DNA of 64,000 nt, taken from contig NC_079502.1 in NCBI RefSeq assembly GCF_030052815.1, positions 35,270,050-35,334,049 on the forward strand, read 5' to 3'. Position numbers and translations under genes: made by a program. The notes below the pieces were generated by a model. The model ran no database searches. It was not told the origin of the DNA and saw only the letters and a list, made by a program, of their open reading frames with translations. Origin of the DNA: Hevea brasiliensis (Eukaryota; Streptophyta; Magnoliopsida; Malpighiales; Euphorbiaceae). This document shows, in pieces, positions 8,861-20,608 of the stretch (the first letter of the stretch is position 1; every line of letters begins with the position of its first letter).

Positions 8861-11800
8861 TTAGGCATAGTATCTTTTGACGGTGTCAGCATTTACATGT
8901 CTTGGAAATTCTTCACTGTCCATGTGGGTCAATATCAAGGCCCCACCAGAAAATGCTTTTTTAACCACATAGGGTCCCTCGTAGGTTGGTGACCATTTAC
9001 CCCAGGGATCGTTTTGATTCGAAAGCACCTTCTTGAGGACTAGGTCCCCTGGTTGAAATTCACGTGGGCGAACACCTTTGTTAAATGCCCTGGCCATTCT
9101 TCTTTGGTATAACTGCCCGTAACAAGTCGCCATTAGCCTTTTCTCATCTAGCAAATTTAATTGGTCCAACCTTGACTGGATCCATTCCTACTCATCAATC
9201 CCTGATTCTTTCAGAATTCTTAGAGAAGGAATTTCTACCTCAATAGGTAATACAACTTCCATCCCGTAAACCAGTGAGTATGGGGTTGCCCCAGTTGATG
9301 TTCTTACAGAAGTCTAGTATGCGTGAAGGGCGTAGGGAAGCATATCATGCCAATCCTTATGAGTGACTGTCATTTTTCGGATTATTTTCTTGAGATTTCT
9401 GTTTATAGCTTCCACTGCTCCATTCATCTGGGGATGGTATGGTGAGGAATTGAGATGTCGGCTTTTGTATTGATCACATAATTTCTGAATCTTCGGACCA
9501 TTCAAATTCTTGGTGTTGTCAGTGACGATTTCATTGGGGAGGCCGTGTCGGTAGATGATATTATTTCTGAGGAATTTGAGAAATGTGTTCTGTGTAATGT
9601 GGGCATATGATGTCTCTTCGACCCATTTAGAAAAGTAATCGATAGCCACTAGGATAAATCTATGCCCATTGGATGCCTTAGGGTTGATGGGACCAATCAC
9701 ATCGATGCCCCACATTGCGAAAGGCCATGGTGAAACGAGGTTGAATAATTGGTGAGGAAGAACATTTATCGGATCCGAGTAGATTTGACACTTATGGCAC
9801 TTTCAGAAATACTCGACGCAATCCTTTTCCATGGTAGTCCAAAAATACCCCCGTCTCACTATTTGCTTAGCCATCATATGCCCATTGGCATGGGTTGCAC
9901 AATTTCCCTCATGAGTCTCGAAAAGGATTCTCTTCGCTTCTTTTGCATCCACACATCTCAACAATTCGCCGTTGGAGCTCCTTTTGTATAGAGTTTCTCC
10001 ACTAGGGAAGTATCCCAATGCTAATCTCCGAATCATCCTCTTTTCGTTTTTGCTCACCTCTGAGGGGAATTCTCTGGTTCTGATGTAAAACAAGATGTCA
10101 TGGTACCAAGGTTTACCATCAGGTTCTTCTTCGATCATTAAGAAGTAAGCCGGCTCACTCCTTGCTTTAATCTTTAATACCTGAGTCATCTGTCCTTCTT
10201 CCATTTGAGCCATAATAGCCAGGGTGGCTAAGGCATCTACAAATTGATTCTTGTCTCGACTAAGGTGAGTGAAAGAGATTTCTCCGAACTTCTTAATCAG
10301 CTCCAGTAAGTACTTCTGATATGGGATTAGCTTCGGATCCTTAGTTTGCCATTCTCTCTTGACTTGATAAATGATCAGGGCTGAGTCTCCATATACCTCT
10401 AACTTCCTGACTTTCATTTCGATGGCAGCCTGTAGACCCATCACACAAGCTTCGTATTCTGCAACATTGTTGGTGCAGTCAAATCTCAACTTGATAGCTA
10501 TCGGGAAGTGTTTTCCATCCGGGGATACCAGTACAGCTCCGATTCCATTACCGGACAAATTGACAGCTCTGTCGAAATACATTTCCCACACGTCAGCTGG
10601 CTCTTCTTCAACGCAGTCTACTTCATTAATATGCTCATCGGGGAACTCAAAATCTAGAGCTTCATAATCCTGGATAGGGTTTTCTGCTAGGAGATCAGCG
10701 ATCACGCTACCTTTGACTGCTTTCCGGGTCATATAAACAATGTCATATTGGGAGAGTATAACCTGCCATTTGGCTATCCTTCCTGGCATGAATGGGCTTT
10801 CAAACACATATTTAATAGGATCCATCCTGGAAATGAGCCATGTCTTGTGATTCAACATTTAGTGTTTGAGGCGATTTGCTGTCCAGGCTAACGCGCAGCA
10901 AGTTTTCTCTAGGAAAGAGTACCTTGACTCACAATCATTGAACTTTTTGCTCAGGTAATAAATAGCCCTCTCCTTTCGGCCGGTATCATCATGTTGCCCT
11001 AAGACACATCCCATTGAGCTTTGTTGGACTGCCATATACAGAATCAGTGGCCTTCCTGCCACCGGTGGAACCAATACTGGTGGGTTGGACAGGTACTGCT
11101 TGATTTTCTCGAAAGCTTCTTGACAAACTGAATCCCATTGAGTGGTGTTGTTCTTTCAGAGTAGTCTAAAAATAGGCTCAGCTTTAGCGGTGAGATTGGA
11201 AATAAACCTTGATATGTAGTTCAACTTCCCCAGGAAACTACACACCTCCCTTTCTGTTTTTGGGGATGGCATTTCTTGAATGGCTCGGACTTTGTCTGGA
11301 TCAACTTCTATTCCCTTCTCACTCACTATGAATCCCAACAATTTCCCAGATCTAACTTCGAATATGCATTTGGCAGGGTTCAGTTTTAGCTGATATTTCC
11401 TGAGTCTCTCGAATACTTTCCTCATCACCTGCACATGGCTCTCTTCTCCCCTAGACTTGATGATCATATCATTCACGTACACCTCCACTTCTTTATGCAT
11501 CATATCATGAAATAATGTGACCATAGCACGTTGGTAGGTGGTGGCAGCATTCTTTAACCTGAATGGCATGACCTGATAACAAAATACCCCCCATTGAGTG
11601 ATAAAAGCAGTTTTCTCCTTGTCTTCCTCATCCATTGGGATTTGATTGTACCCCGATGCCCCATTGATACACGAACACCTGCCCAATCCCACAGCATTGT
11701 CTACTAACACATCAATGTGAGGGAGAGGGAAATCATCTTTCAAGCTTGCTTTATTAAGATCTCTGTAATCAATGCACACCCTGACTCTCCCATCCTTCTT

Positions 11801-12290
11801 CATTACTGGGACAACGTTAGCTATCCATTGGGGATATTTGACTACTTCCAGAAACCCAGCATCATACTGCTTCTTGACCTCATCCCTAACTTTGAGCAAT
11901 GTGTCAGGATACATTCTTCTTAATTTCTGCTTTACTGGGATTGTCCCCGGAATTAGGGGAATTTTGTGCGTCACTATATGAGGGTCTAAACCAATCATAT
12001 CATCATAGCTCTAAAAAAATACGTTTAGGAATTCCTTAAGCAAAATGATCATATCTTCTAATTCTTCACTCTCCACAACCTTAAGTTCCCTTTTCACTTC
12101 TTCCGTGATTAAGTTTACGGTGCGCGTTTCGTCCCCACAAGGCACTAGGGAAGGTTCATCTCTTTTATCTCTTTCTTCTGTGAGTTCCACCTCAGAATCA
12201 CTTGAAGTAATGGCAATTATGGGGATTTCAAAATTAACCAGAGGAATTTCTGAGTCTATTGAATTATTAGGTGTTAATTGATGAATGGTC
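8861..12290 (-). pseudogene. pol: Ogre pol: reverse transcriptase, RNase H, archaeal-type RNase H, integrase
   Basis: Enzyme part of the polyprotein. RT (11998-11156) has VRVCIDYRDLNKA and FPLPHIDVLV, but the two catalytic boxes read CINGASGY and YVNDM: the aspartate is asparagine in each. The ancestral RNase H follows (11074-10859, AIYYLSKKF, ESRYSFLEK), without a clear first acidic residue. The second, archaeal-type RNase H (about 10600-10200) has YFDRAVNLSGNG, NNVAEYEA, YGDSAL and FVDALATLA. Integrase has a zinc-binding part (H in HEGN and ATHAN, then KCHKCQ), a D,D,E core (WGIDVIGP, VTDN, NGAVEAINR) and a C-terminal part with GDLVLKKV and YEGPYVV (8861-9169). In-frame stops lie near 12012, 11156, 10858, 9803, 9314 and 9182. 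The exon begins at 12290 after the intron. It would copy and integrate the element; this copy cannot. Confidence 0.9.
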
Positions 12291-12473
12291 CTGAATGAAC
12301 GAAAATGGAATATATTATAAGAATGGATTTCAAAAGGAAAGAATAAGAGAATTGGATATAAAATGCGCTATTAATTCATTAACATTTATGACATAAGAAA
12401 AGGGTCCATTTACAGTATTACACTTGCCACCATGGACAAAATGATCAAGTGTAGATAACCAAAAGTACTTTAC
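12291..12473 (-). other. Candidate intron between protease/G-patch and RT of the Ogre polyprotein
   Basis: Minus-strand donor TTCGA|GTAAAGTA (GT at 12473-12472) and acceptor TTTTCGTTCATTCAG|GACC (AG at 12292-12291) bound 183 bases. The upstream ORF stops at the TAA formed by the donor itself (12470-12472). Joining the exons gives a GA|G codon and leads in phase into an open frame running about 90 codons up to the RT region. The intron is AT-rich with a pyrimidine-rich 3' end, as plant introns are. Ogre elements are known for an intron at this place whose retention controls the gag to pol ratio. Splicing here is inferred from sequence only. Confidence 0.75.
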
Positions 12474-13102
12474 TCGAAATTAAGTACAGGGATATCCTCT
12501 GCTGTCCAGTTGTCCAGTTCTTGCCCTTCAGCTATTGGCGAGATTAGAGCCTCATACAAGGAATCAAGATGGATGACATCGACGAATGGTTCATCGGGTG
12601 ATTCTTCAATCTTTGCCGAATTTTCAATGATCGGTTTAGTGAATACCTCCGTGATTCTCGGGACTACTTTCATTCTCCTGATTTTCTGATCAAATCTTTG
12701 ATCCCGAAGCATATTCCTCATCCAGAATCACCCATCCATTAGGGCGTCTTCCTCATAACCCAAACCATAACGGCCAACCTTCTGGATAGCCGGTATAGGT
12801 TCGACAATCCCTTGCAATGCGGCGCCTAACCCCTTGCCCTCTTCATACCCATTCCTCAACATCACCTTGGCTACCATAGCCATAGCCCCTTCATTTCTTG
12901 AGATGGTTTCTTGTAATTTGAGGGCCTGGAAAGAGCTTTCCAATGACTCCTCAGCAGCTTCCACATAAGGAAGTGATTGTGGCTTGGTAACCAATATGGC
13001 TTCTTCCCCTCTCATAGTGATGATTTTGCCATCCATAATGTACTTTATCTTCTGGTGCAAAGTTGAAGGAATGGCATTCGCTGAATGGATCCAAGGCCTC
13101 CC
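12474..13102 (-). pseudogene. Ogre gag-pro ORF, 3' part with G-patch domain
   Basis: Continues the protease frame across the copia A insertion: the first codons read GRPWIH, completing the LLGRPWIH motif. At about residues 85-110 of the 110-aa segment (13060-12728) lies NGYEEGKGLGAALQGI followed by a second GLGY, a good match to the G-patch consensus (GxxxGxGLGxxxxGxxxP...GLG). G-patch domains bind RNA helicases or RNA. A TGA at about 12728 interrupts the frame; after it 83 codons run to the intron donor at 12473. The segment after the G-patch is acidic and has no domain I know. Confidence 0.75.
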
Positions 13103-15204
13103 TGTTAGTAGTATGCCCTAGAGCATATCATTTAGTATGTATCTTGTACATAATTTTATTAATAAAAGGCATTTCCACTTTTCCGTTTACATAATATATT
13201 TATGTGTAATAGAAAAGGTCCATTGATATTTTGTTAGAAATATTATTCTTAAGTTGTTAAGAATATGAGTGACAATATTTCTAGCACAAAGTATCATAAA
13301 TAGGTTCACAATCGAGGATACTTCATAATAAGGACATGACTTATCCAGAAAGATTGTATTCATGTTTGTTCCCAAGTTATTAATATGAGATATAAATCAG
13401 ATGGAATGGTGAGTCTCATGCCATATAACAAACATGATAGGCACTTATAAATGATAAGTAAGCCGCACCAGTGACACTTATGACAAGCACATGGAGTTTA
13501 CTCTTGTCAATGTTTTGTCATAAATCATATCAGTGCATATAATCTTTAGACCTGAGATAGCACAGTTATCTCGTATATAGGTAGTTTGAGTTTGATACTG
13601 CTTTCATACTTGTACTATGTATGGGTATATAGGCATGTGTTGGCTCCTGCTAGTTATATATGGAGGTAGGTGTTGATCAAGATGGAATCTGTTCCTCTAA
13701 GTAAATAGAGATAAAATCCTATGTTCATTTAATTGTTCTTGATGTTTTAAGTTCCTGGCCAGGACAGATAGATTTATTCAGAAAAGAGTTTCTGATGAGA
13801 AAAATCTTTTAATCAAGAACTGGAATTAAAAGAGAACATAATATTCATAGCAAATGGAGTTTGACATAAACCATGACTCCAGCTTGAGTTGGGATTTTGT
13901 AACAGAGAGATTCTAGTGCATGGTAACATATGATTATAGGTTCATTTAAGGTAAATCTTATTACTAATTGGGTGGCCATGGCATGCTATGCTAGGTGTTA
14001 ACCATGGTCTATGAGGTTCATAAAATGATTTAGAGAAATCATTTATGGTAAGAAAGAGTTCTGATGATATTAAGAGTTGATATCATGTCTCATTGCCAAT
14101 TAGTGATGAGCCTAGTAAGTCACACACATACACAAGTTATCACCTATTTAAATATGATTTAATTAATTAATTAAAGAGTTTAATTGATTAATTAAATAGG
14201 TTTGGTTTGCAATTAAATTGCAAAGTCCCTAGCATGACTTGAAACCAAATCTAGATTATTGGATGTGTAGTATAAATTAAATTTATATTTAAAGTGTTTA
14301 AATATGAATTTAATTGATGAGAAATTAATTAATAGAGATTAATTAATTAATTTATATTTGATATAAATTAATTAGAAGAAGAAAATAATTATTTTGGGTT
14401 AAGAACTCAAAATTAAGACACAGGGGCATTTTGGTCATTCCACAGTGTGACACGTGGCACCATGAGATGGTGACACATGGGATTACACATAAGCTTGCCA
14501 AATGTTTTTTAATCATGTAAGATGATTAAAATCAAGATTAAATATAGGTTTGACACTTGGCACAATGTGATTGGGTCACTTAAACCTAGAGCTAATCAAA
14601 AGGTGACATGTGGCTAGGGTTTAATATGTTAACCTAACTATTTAAGTGTTGTTATGAGAAAACAAAATACAACCAGCAGCCACACTCCTTTGTCACGCCA
14701 CTTTGAGGGTTTTTATCTCTTATTCTTCATCTCTTATCAATTCAAAGATATTAGCCATCAATCTCTTGAATTAAGAACACTAGGAATTGTTTCTAGTGTC
14801 CTGTTTACATCTCTAATCTCTTAAAAGGCAGAACTTGAATTTCTAATTAATAGAAAAGGCTTTAGAAGCTGTTCAAGGGCTGCCATAGGTGTTCTTGGTG
14901 TGGACAAGCTAGAGGGACAACATCTGGTGTCCTGAAGACGAATCTCAAAGGCGCAGACACGCTACAGTGCATCAAGAGGTTAGTGTAATCGTTCTTGATT
15001 TAATCTAGGGTTCTAAAATTAATCTGATTAATTTTAAAATCTTAAATGGCAAATACAGATCCAAAAACATATTAAAAGATTTTTAATATGTTGTTTATCA
15101 TTGAAATCAAATAGATAAAAATAAATCTTGCATGATGCATGTGACCCTATGTGAAAATTTTTGAATTCAATGGTATAAACTTGTGTTTTTCACGCCTGCC
15201 TTCA
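13103..15204 (+). repeat. Copia A 5' LTR
   Basis: 2102 bases, TG...CA ends, preceded by CTCCC. It differs from the 3' LTR (20609-22712) by scattered substitutions and short indels, for example around 13371-13390, 13457-13466 and 13601, and the last bases read GCCTGCCTTCA rather than GCTTCCGTTCCTTCA. It contains AT-rich stretches (14150-14400) and no supported sense ORF. Confidence 0.92.
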
Positions 15205-15206
15205 AT

Positions 15207-15220
15207 TGGTATCAGAGCCA
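15207..15220 (+). other. Primer binding site, initiator-Met tRNA (copia A)
   Basis: TGGTATCAGAGCCA, complementary to the 3' end of plant initiator-methionine tRNA, begins two bases after the LTR. It is intact, unlike the copy in copia B where the core reads TGGTATCAAGAGG. Confidence 0.9.
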
Positions 15221-15469
15221 CTATATTTGCCATTTAGATTGTTGATTATATGATTTAATTGTGTGTTTGATCATGAGAACAAAAGTTCATTGCTGGTTGC
15301 AAAGCAAGTTGGCGGCATACTTAAAAAAAAAAACACCATCAGTGATGCGCATGGTTTGGCTTCCATGGGTGGTTTAAGGTTTGGCTTTTAATTATGCAAT
15401 TGTTGTATGATCTAAGGCCTATTCTTTGACTAATTAAAGTGTTTAATTAGTAGTTTTTATCACACAATT

Positions 15470-15860
15470 AAATTATGATTCAAATCAGAATTTTAAAAAT
15501 TATTTGAATGTGATTCAAATCTAAATTTTAAAAGTTGTTTGAATGTGATTCAAATCTGAATTTTTAAAGTTGTTTGAATCATATTTAAATCTGATTTTTT
15601 AAAATTGATTGAATAAAATTCAAATATGATTTTTTAAAAAATGTTTGAAAGTGATTCAAATCTGATTTTTTAAAAAATGTTTGAATGTGATTCAAATCTG
15701 ATTTTTTAAAAAATGTTTGAATGTGATTCAAATCTGAATTTTTGAAGTTGTTTAAATGTGATTCAAATCTGAATTTTTAAATTTGTTTGAATGAGATTCA
15801 AATCTGAATTTTTAAATTTATTTGAATCATATTCAAATCTGGATTTTTAAGTTGAATATG
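15470..15860 (+). repeat. AT-rich 33-36 bp tandem repeat in copia A leader
   Basis: About ten diverged units built on TTTGAATGTGATTCAAATCT followed by GAATTTTTAAA or GATTTTTTAAAAAA. The word TTTGAA...TTCAAA makes each unit a small inverted repeat. Copia B has the mirrored array at about 39300-39620, so it belongs to the family. It lies between PBS and gag. Confidence 0.8.
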
Positions 15861-17030
15861 AGATATTCAATTTAATTTAAGTATGTATGTTTTATTTAAT
15901 TGTTAAATAGTGCTATGCATGATGGATGATCATGGACTATAAAAGACCAATGTGATTGGATTTATTTCTTTTATGTTTCTTTGGGATTGTAAATTAATTA
16001 ATTTATTTTAATTTATTTTGGGCATGTATTATTAAGTTTGTAATAATTTTTGGGTTGTAATTTCATTTATTTAAGTTCTTGTAATTTTGCCTTGGTATGC
16101 CAAGGATTACTATGTAATATTGGATTGCAAGAAGTTCAAGGAGGTCAAGAGCATTGGTGGGACCAGTGGGAGGAATTCAAGATCAAGTGTTGATTATGTA
16201 CTCCTTCAGCAACTCTTGTAAAATGAATGAATGAAATGCACCTAGGAATGCCCTGATTCAATTCTTGGTGGCTCAGAATTGAATCCCTTAGAAAGTCCAT
16301 GACCATACCATATTTACTGCTTATCCATGAATGCATGAGATGTATGGGAATGTATGCAATTATATGATATATGCATGCTAAATGGATAATGTGCAAAGTG
16401 AGACCTTAATAGTAAATAGAATGACCATAAAATCTTCCAAACAAATGATTAAGTTGGAAATGCTATAATTAAAGTAATTATAACATAGGCCCTCCATTGG
16501 GGCAATTATTTTAAGAAATTTTAAATAGTTGCATAAGATGCAATTTATTTAAGAGATTTTCTTAAGAATAATTGTTAAGCATGAGATGTTGTAAATATGT
16601 AAATGGTTTAGTGGCCAATATTGGATGTACCTAAGGACATTAAAATTATTTGCATAATTACTGGCTCAATGGGATCAACTTAACTAATGCAAGATAAGTC
16701 AATAATGGATGTACATGAGATTTTGAGCATTAGGGGCTAGGTAAAGGATTGAACCTCACATGAGATGTGATGGGCAAAGAGTTGCTCACTTATAGTTTAT
16801 TGTAATTCCAATAATGGATGTACCTGAGGATGATCAATATAATTATAAGAATTCAATCACCCACTAGAAATCCATCCAACTAGGATTTCCGTTTTCTACT
16901 TTGGAAGTGTAGGATTCGCTAAGTTAGTGGGAGGACCAATTTGATTAAAAGACCATAATCATTTTGGTTAATTACATGATACATTTACTAATTAATCTGG
17001 TTATTTTCTGCAGTTAATTTTACGATAAAA
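15861..17030 (+). other. Copia A untranslated leader with a thrice-repeated motif
   Basis: No ORF I would support. The motif AATAATGGATGTACCTGAG (with small changes) occurs at 16617, 16701 and 16810, at spacings of about 84 and 109 bases, each time followed by a GAT/GAC-rich stretch. The same three copies are in copia B (near 38350, 38455 and 38535 in reverse). The segment also holds 16250-16400, an AT-rich stretch without features. Confidence 0.6.
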
Positions 17031-17885
17031 ATGAGCACAAAACAACCACCACCATCCAATATCCTTGCAAGCATACTTGATCACAATAGGTTGACAGACC
17101 TAATCATGTCGATTGGCTAAGAAATTTGAAACTTGTCTGAACCTTGAACATATAGGATATGTTCTAGATTCAAATGTTCCTGGTCCCTGACCTCCAGAGG
17201 CCAAACAAGAGGAACATGAAGCTTTGGACAAGTGGAAGTAGAATGATATGAGAGCTAAGTGTTACATGCTTGCTTCCATGAGTAATGAGTTACAGAAGCA
17301 ACATGAGAACATGCAGAGTGCGAGTTACATCCTCCTTCACCTACAAGAGTTGTATGTTGAGCACAGAATGAATGCTAGGTATGAGATATCTAGACAGCTA
17401 TTCCGTATGAGGAAGTCTGAGGGACAGAATGTTGGGGATCATGTCCACAAGATGATTCGGATGATTGAGCAGTTGGAACATCTTGACTTTAACATGGATT
17501 TCCAACTACAGACGGATTTGATCCTTCAGTCCCTTCCTGAGTCTTTTGGGAATTTTGTGACAAATTTCCATATGACTAGACAGGAATGCACCTTAGCTGG
17601 TTTACTCAACATGCTGGTTATTGCCCAAAAGAATATGCCAGGCAATAAAGGAAAAGAGGTAGCTTTGGTTGCATCTTCTTCTACTGGAAAGTCCAACAAG
17701 AAGAAGGGCAATAAGAAAAAGAAACCTCAGATTCCTGGTCCTTCTAAGAAAATAGCTAAACAGAAAAGGAAGACTAAAGCTGATGAAGGCAAAGGAAAGT
17801 GTTTCCACTGCCAACAGGAAAGTGTTTCCATTGCCAATAGGAAAGTGTTTCCATTGCCAGTAAGAAAGTGTTTCCACTGGCCAGA
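17031..17885 (+). pseudogene. gag: Copia A gag
   Basis: Capsid protein of a copia element. The ATG at 17031 begins MSTKQPPPSN, matching copia B gag, but indels near 17096 shift the frame and an in-frame copy resumes only at 17248 (MRAKCYMLASMSN). The region 17248-17640 is the gag core (helical, DHVHKMIRMIEQLE, LILQSLPESF). A lysine-rich stretch (17690-17790) precedes the zinc knuckle, of which only CFHC remains; it is replaced by four 23-bp direct repeats (17794-17885). After this the frame runs directly into pre-integrase sequence. Confidence 0.85.
17794..17885 (+). repeat. 23-bp minisatellite, four units, at the gag zinc knuckle
   Basis: Four head-to-tail units begin GGAAAGTGTTTCCA (the fourth AGAAAGTG...) with one to three differences between them. 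Copia B has one copy of this text at the same place. Because 23 is not divisible by three, three extra units (69 bases) restore the frame, so the reading frame stays open and enters the same CFH motif twice. Confidence 0.9.
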
Positions 17886-20594
17886 GTATAGCAATCTAAA
17901 TGAATGCAATGCCATTGTGAAAACCAACTCAAGTTCAAAATATATTTGGTACTTAAGGTTATGTCATGTTGCAGAAGATAGGATTACAAAATTGGAGAAA
18001 ATGGGGATTCTATCCTCATTGGGCTCTGAGCCTACTCCAACTTGTGAATCTTGCCTTGTGGCAAAATGACTAGATCACCCTTTGTTGGACAGGGGCTAAG
18101 AGCTGAAAATATTTTGGAGCTAATACATAGTGATGTATGTGGTCCATTTAAAGAAATGGCTAGAGGGGGCTTTCATTATTTTATTACCTTTACTGATGAT
18201 AAATCAAGGTTTGGGTATTTGTATTTGATGAAATACAAACATGAATCTTTTGAAAAGTTCAAAGAATTTAAATCTGAAGTAGAAAATCAAACAGGAAAGA
18301 ATATTAAAGCTCTTCGATTAGATCGTGGAGGTGAATATTTGAGTACTGAATTTGATGAATACTTGAGAGAGCATGGCATTGTTTCTCAGCTGACTCCTCC
18401 AGGAACGCCATACGGTGAATGGTGTATCTGAAAGGAGAAATCGTACCCTATTGGATATGGTGCATTAGTATGATGAGCTATATTGATATGCCAATCTTCT
18501 TTTGGGGATTTGCATTAGAATCAGCTTTGTATATTCTGAATAGGATTCCATCAAAATCAGTTTCTTCCACACCTTATGAGATATGGCATGGAAGAAAACC
18601 AAGTCTTAAGCATGTTAAGATTTGGGGTTATCCAGCTTATATCAAAAAGCTGAACACCGATAAATTGGAGACCAGATCAGAAAAATGTCGATTTGTTGGA
18701 TATCCAAAAGATAGTTTTGGATATTATTTTATTTGCCTACTTTACAAAAGTTGTGATAAGTAGAGATGCCACATTTCTTGAACAACAATTTGTCCAAAAA
18801 GGAGGCAAAGGAAGGCAAATTGAGTTAGAATTGGAGAATTCTGACCAACCAACAGATCAGATGGATATAGATCCATCTAGTCAACCTATACCCGTTGATG
18901 AAACATCTACAGCTGTTCCTCGTAGAACAACCAGGGTATCTCACCCACCAGTGAGATATGGTTTTCTTCATGAAGAAAAACAAGAGTTGTCTACTCATGA
19001 AGAAGTAGATCATGGAGATGATCCACTTACCTATGAAGAAGCTTTATCAGATATAAACTCTTCAAAATGGATTGATGCTATGAAATCCGAGATTGATTCC
19101 ATGTATAAGAATCAAGTTTGGGATCTTGTTGACCCACCTGAAGGTATTGTACCTATAGGGAACAAATGGGTTTTCAAGAAGAAAATTGGTTCTGATGGAA
19201 AGGTAGAGACCTATAAAGCAAGGCTAGTAGCGAAAGGGTTTCGCCAAAGGCAAGGAATCGACTATGAGGAGACTTTCTCGCCTGTTGCCATGCTTAAATC
19301 AATTAGGATTTTATTAGCAATAGCTGCGTACTATGATTATGAGATTTGGAAGATGGATGTCAAAACAGCTTTTCTCAATGGATACATTGAAGAAAACATT
19401 TTCATGGAACAACCTAAGGGTTTTGAATCCCAAAATGGTTCCAAGGTATGCAAGCTAAAGCGATCCATTTATGGGTTGAAACAAGCTTCGAGGAGTTGGA
19501 ACATCTGTTTTGATGAAGCCATTAAATCCTTTGGTTTTATCAAAAATGAGGATGAGCCATGTGTACATAAGAAGGTTAGCGACAGTGCTATCACTTTCCT
19601 TGTCTTATATGTGGATGACATATTGTTGATGGGTAATGACACAGGTATGTTGATGACTATAAAGGTATGGTTGTCAAATACATTCTCCATGAAAGACTTA
19701 GGGGAGGCAACCTATATTCTTGGGATTCTCATCTATAGAGATAGAGCAAAATGAATAATTGGTTTATCCCAAAGTCTATACTTGGAAAAGGTGTTAAAGA
19801 GGTTTAACATGCTTGATTCCAAGAGAGGATTGTTACCAGTGAGACATGGTATCCATCTTTCTAAAGAGATGTCTCCAAAGACACCTGAAGAGAGAGATAA
19901 GATGGCCAGGATTCCATATGCTTCGGCTATTGGAAGTTTAATGTATGCAATGTTGTGTACTAGGCCAGATATCGCATATGCTGTTAGTTTGACTAGCAGG
20001 TATCAATCCAATCCAGGTTTGGAACACTGGATAACTGTCAAGAATATTCTTAAGTACTTGAAAAGAACTAAGGATTTATTCTTGATTTATGGAGGTGGAG
20101 ACTTGCAATTGGATGGTTATACTGATTTTGATTTTCAATCAGATATCGATGATAGAAAGTCTACCTCTGGATATGTGTTCATTTGTAATGGAGGTGCAGT
20201 CAGTTGGAAGAGTTCCAAACAGAGCACGACTGCAGATTCCACTACTGAGGCTGATTATATTGCTGCATTAGATGCTGCAAAAGAAGCTGTTTGGATAAAG
20301 AAGTTCATGACATAACTTACAGTAGTTCCTTCCATTGAGTCAGTAGTTCCACTACACTGTGACAATAATGGAGCAGTCATACAGGCTAAGGAACCAAGGT
20401 CTCACCAGAAATCCAAACACATAGAAAGGCGCTACCACATTATCAGAGAAATAGTTGGGCGAGGCGATGTAGCCATGTAGAAAATAGCATCAGCTGAAAA
20501 TCCAGCTGATCCATTCACTAAGCCTATGTCACAGACTCAGTTAGACCGACATCTTGAAAAGATAGGTCTAAGATATTGTAATGAATGGCTCTAG
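17886..20594 (+). pseudogene. pol: Copia A pol without protease: integrase, RT, RNase H
   Basis: Starts at the GAG-pre-integrase region (YIWYLRLCHVAEDRI, CESCL) joined directly to gag. Integrase core: LIHSDVCGPF supplies the first Asp and LDRGGEY the second; the segment with the catalytic Glu is disrupted by an indel near 18410. The RT ORF (18693-19754) has WVFKKKIGSDGKV, KARLVAKGF, VKTAFLNG and an intact YVDD in VLYVDDILL. RNase H (19782-20594) has DGYTDFDF, TTEADY and HCDNN. Stops occur at 19752, 20313 and 20478, plus frameshifts near 18060, 18410 and 18740. The end is the TAG at 20592-20594 after CNEWL, 14 bases before the 3' LTR. Confidence 0.88.
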
Positions 20595-20595
20595 T

Positions 20596-20608
20596 GCTAG
20601 TGGGAGAT
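20596..20608 (+). other. Polypurine tract, copia A
   Basis: GCTAGTGGGAGAT directly precedes the 3' LTR. The copia B equivalent is ATCTCCCACTAGC at 34133-34145 on the plus strand. Confidence 0.75.

Noticed and set aside
15207..15220. tRNA-like sequence (also 53887, 45148, 63141)
   Set aside because: Only the 3'-end complement of initiator-Met tRNA is present beside an LTR end, so these are primer binding sites, not tRNA genes.
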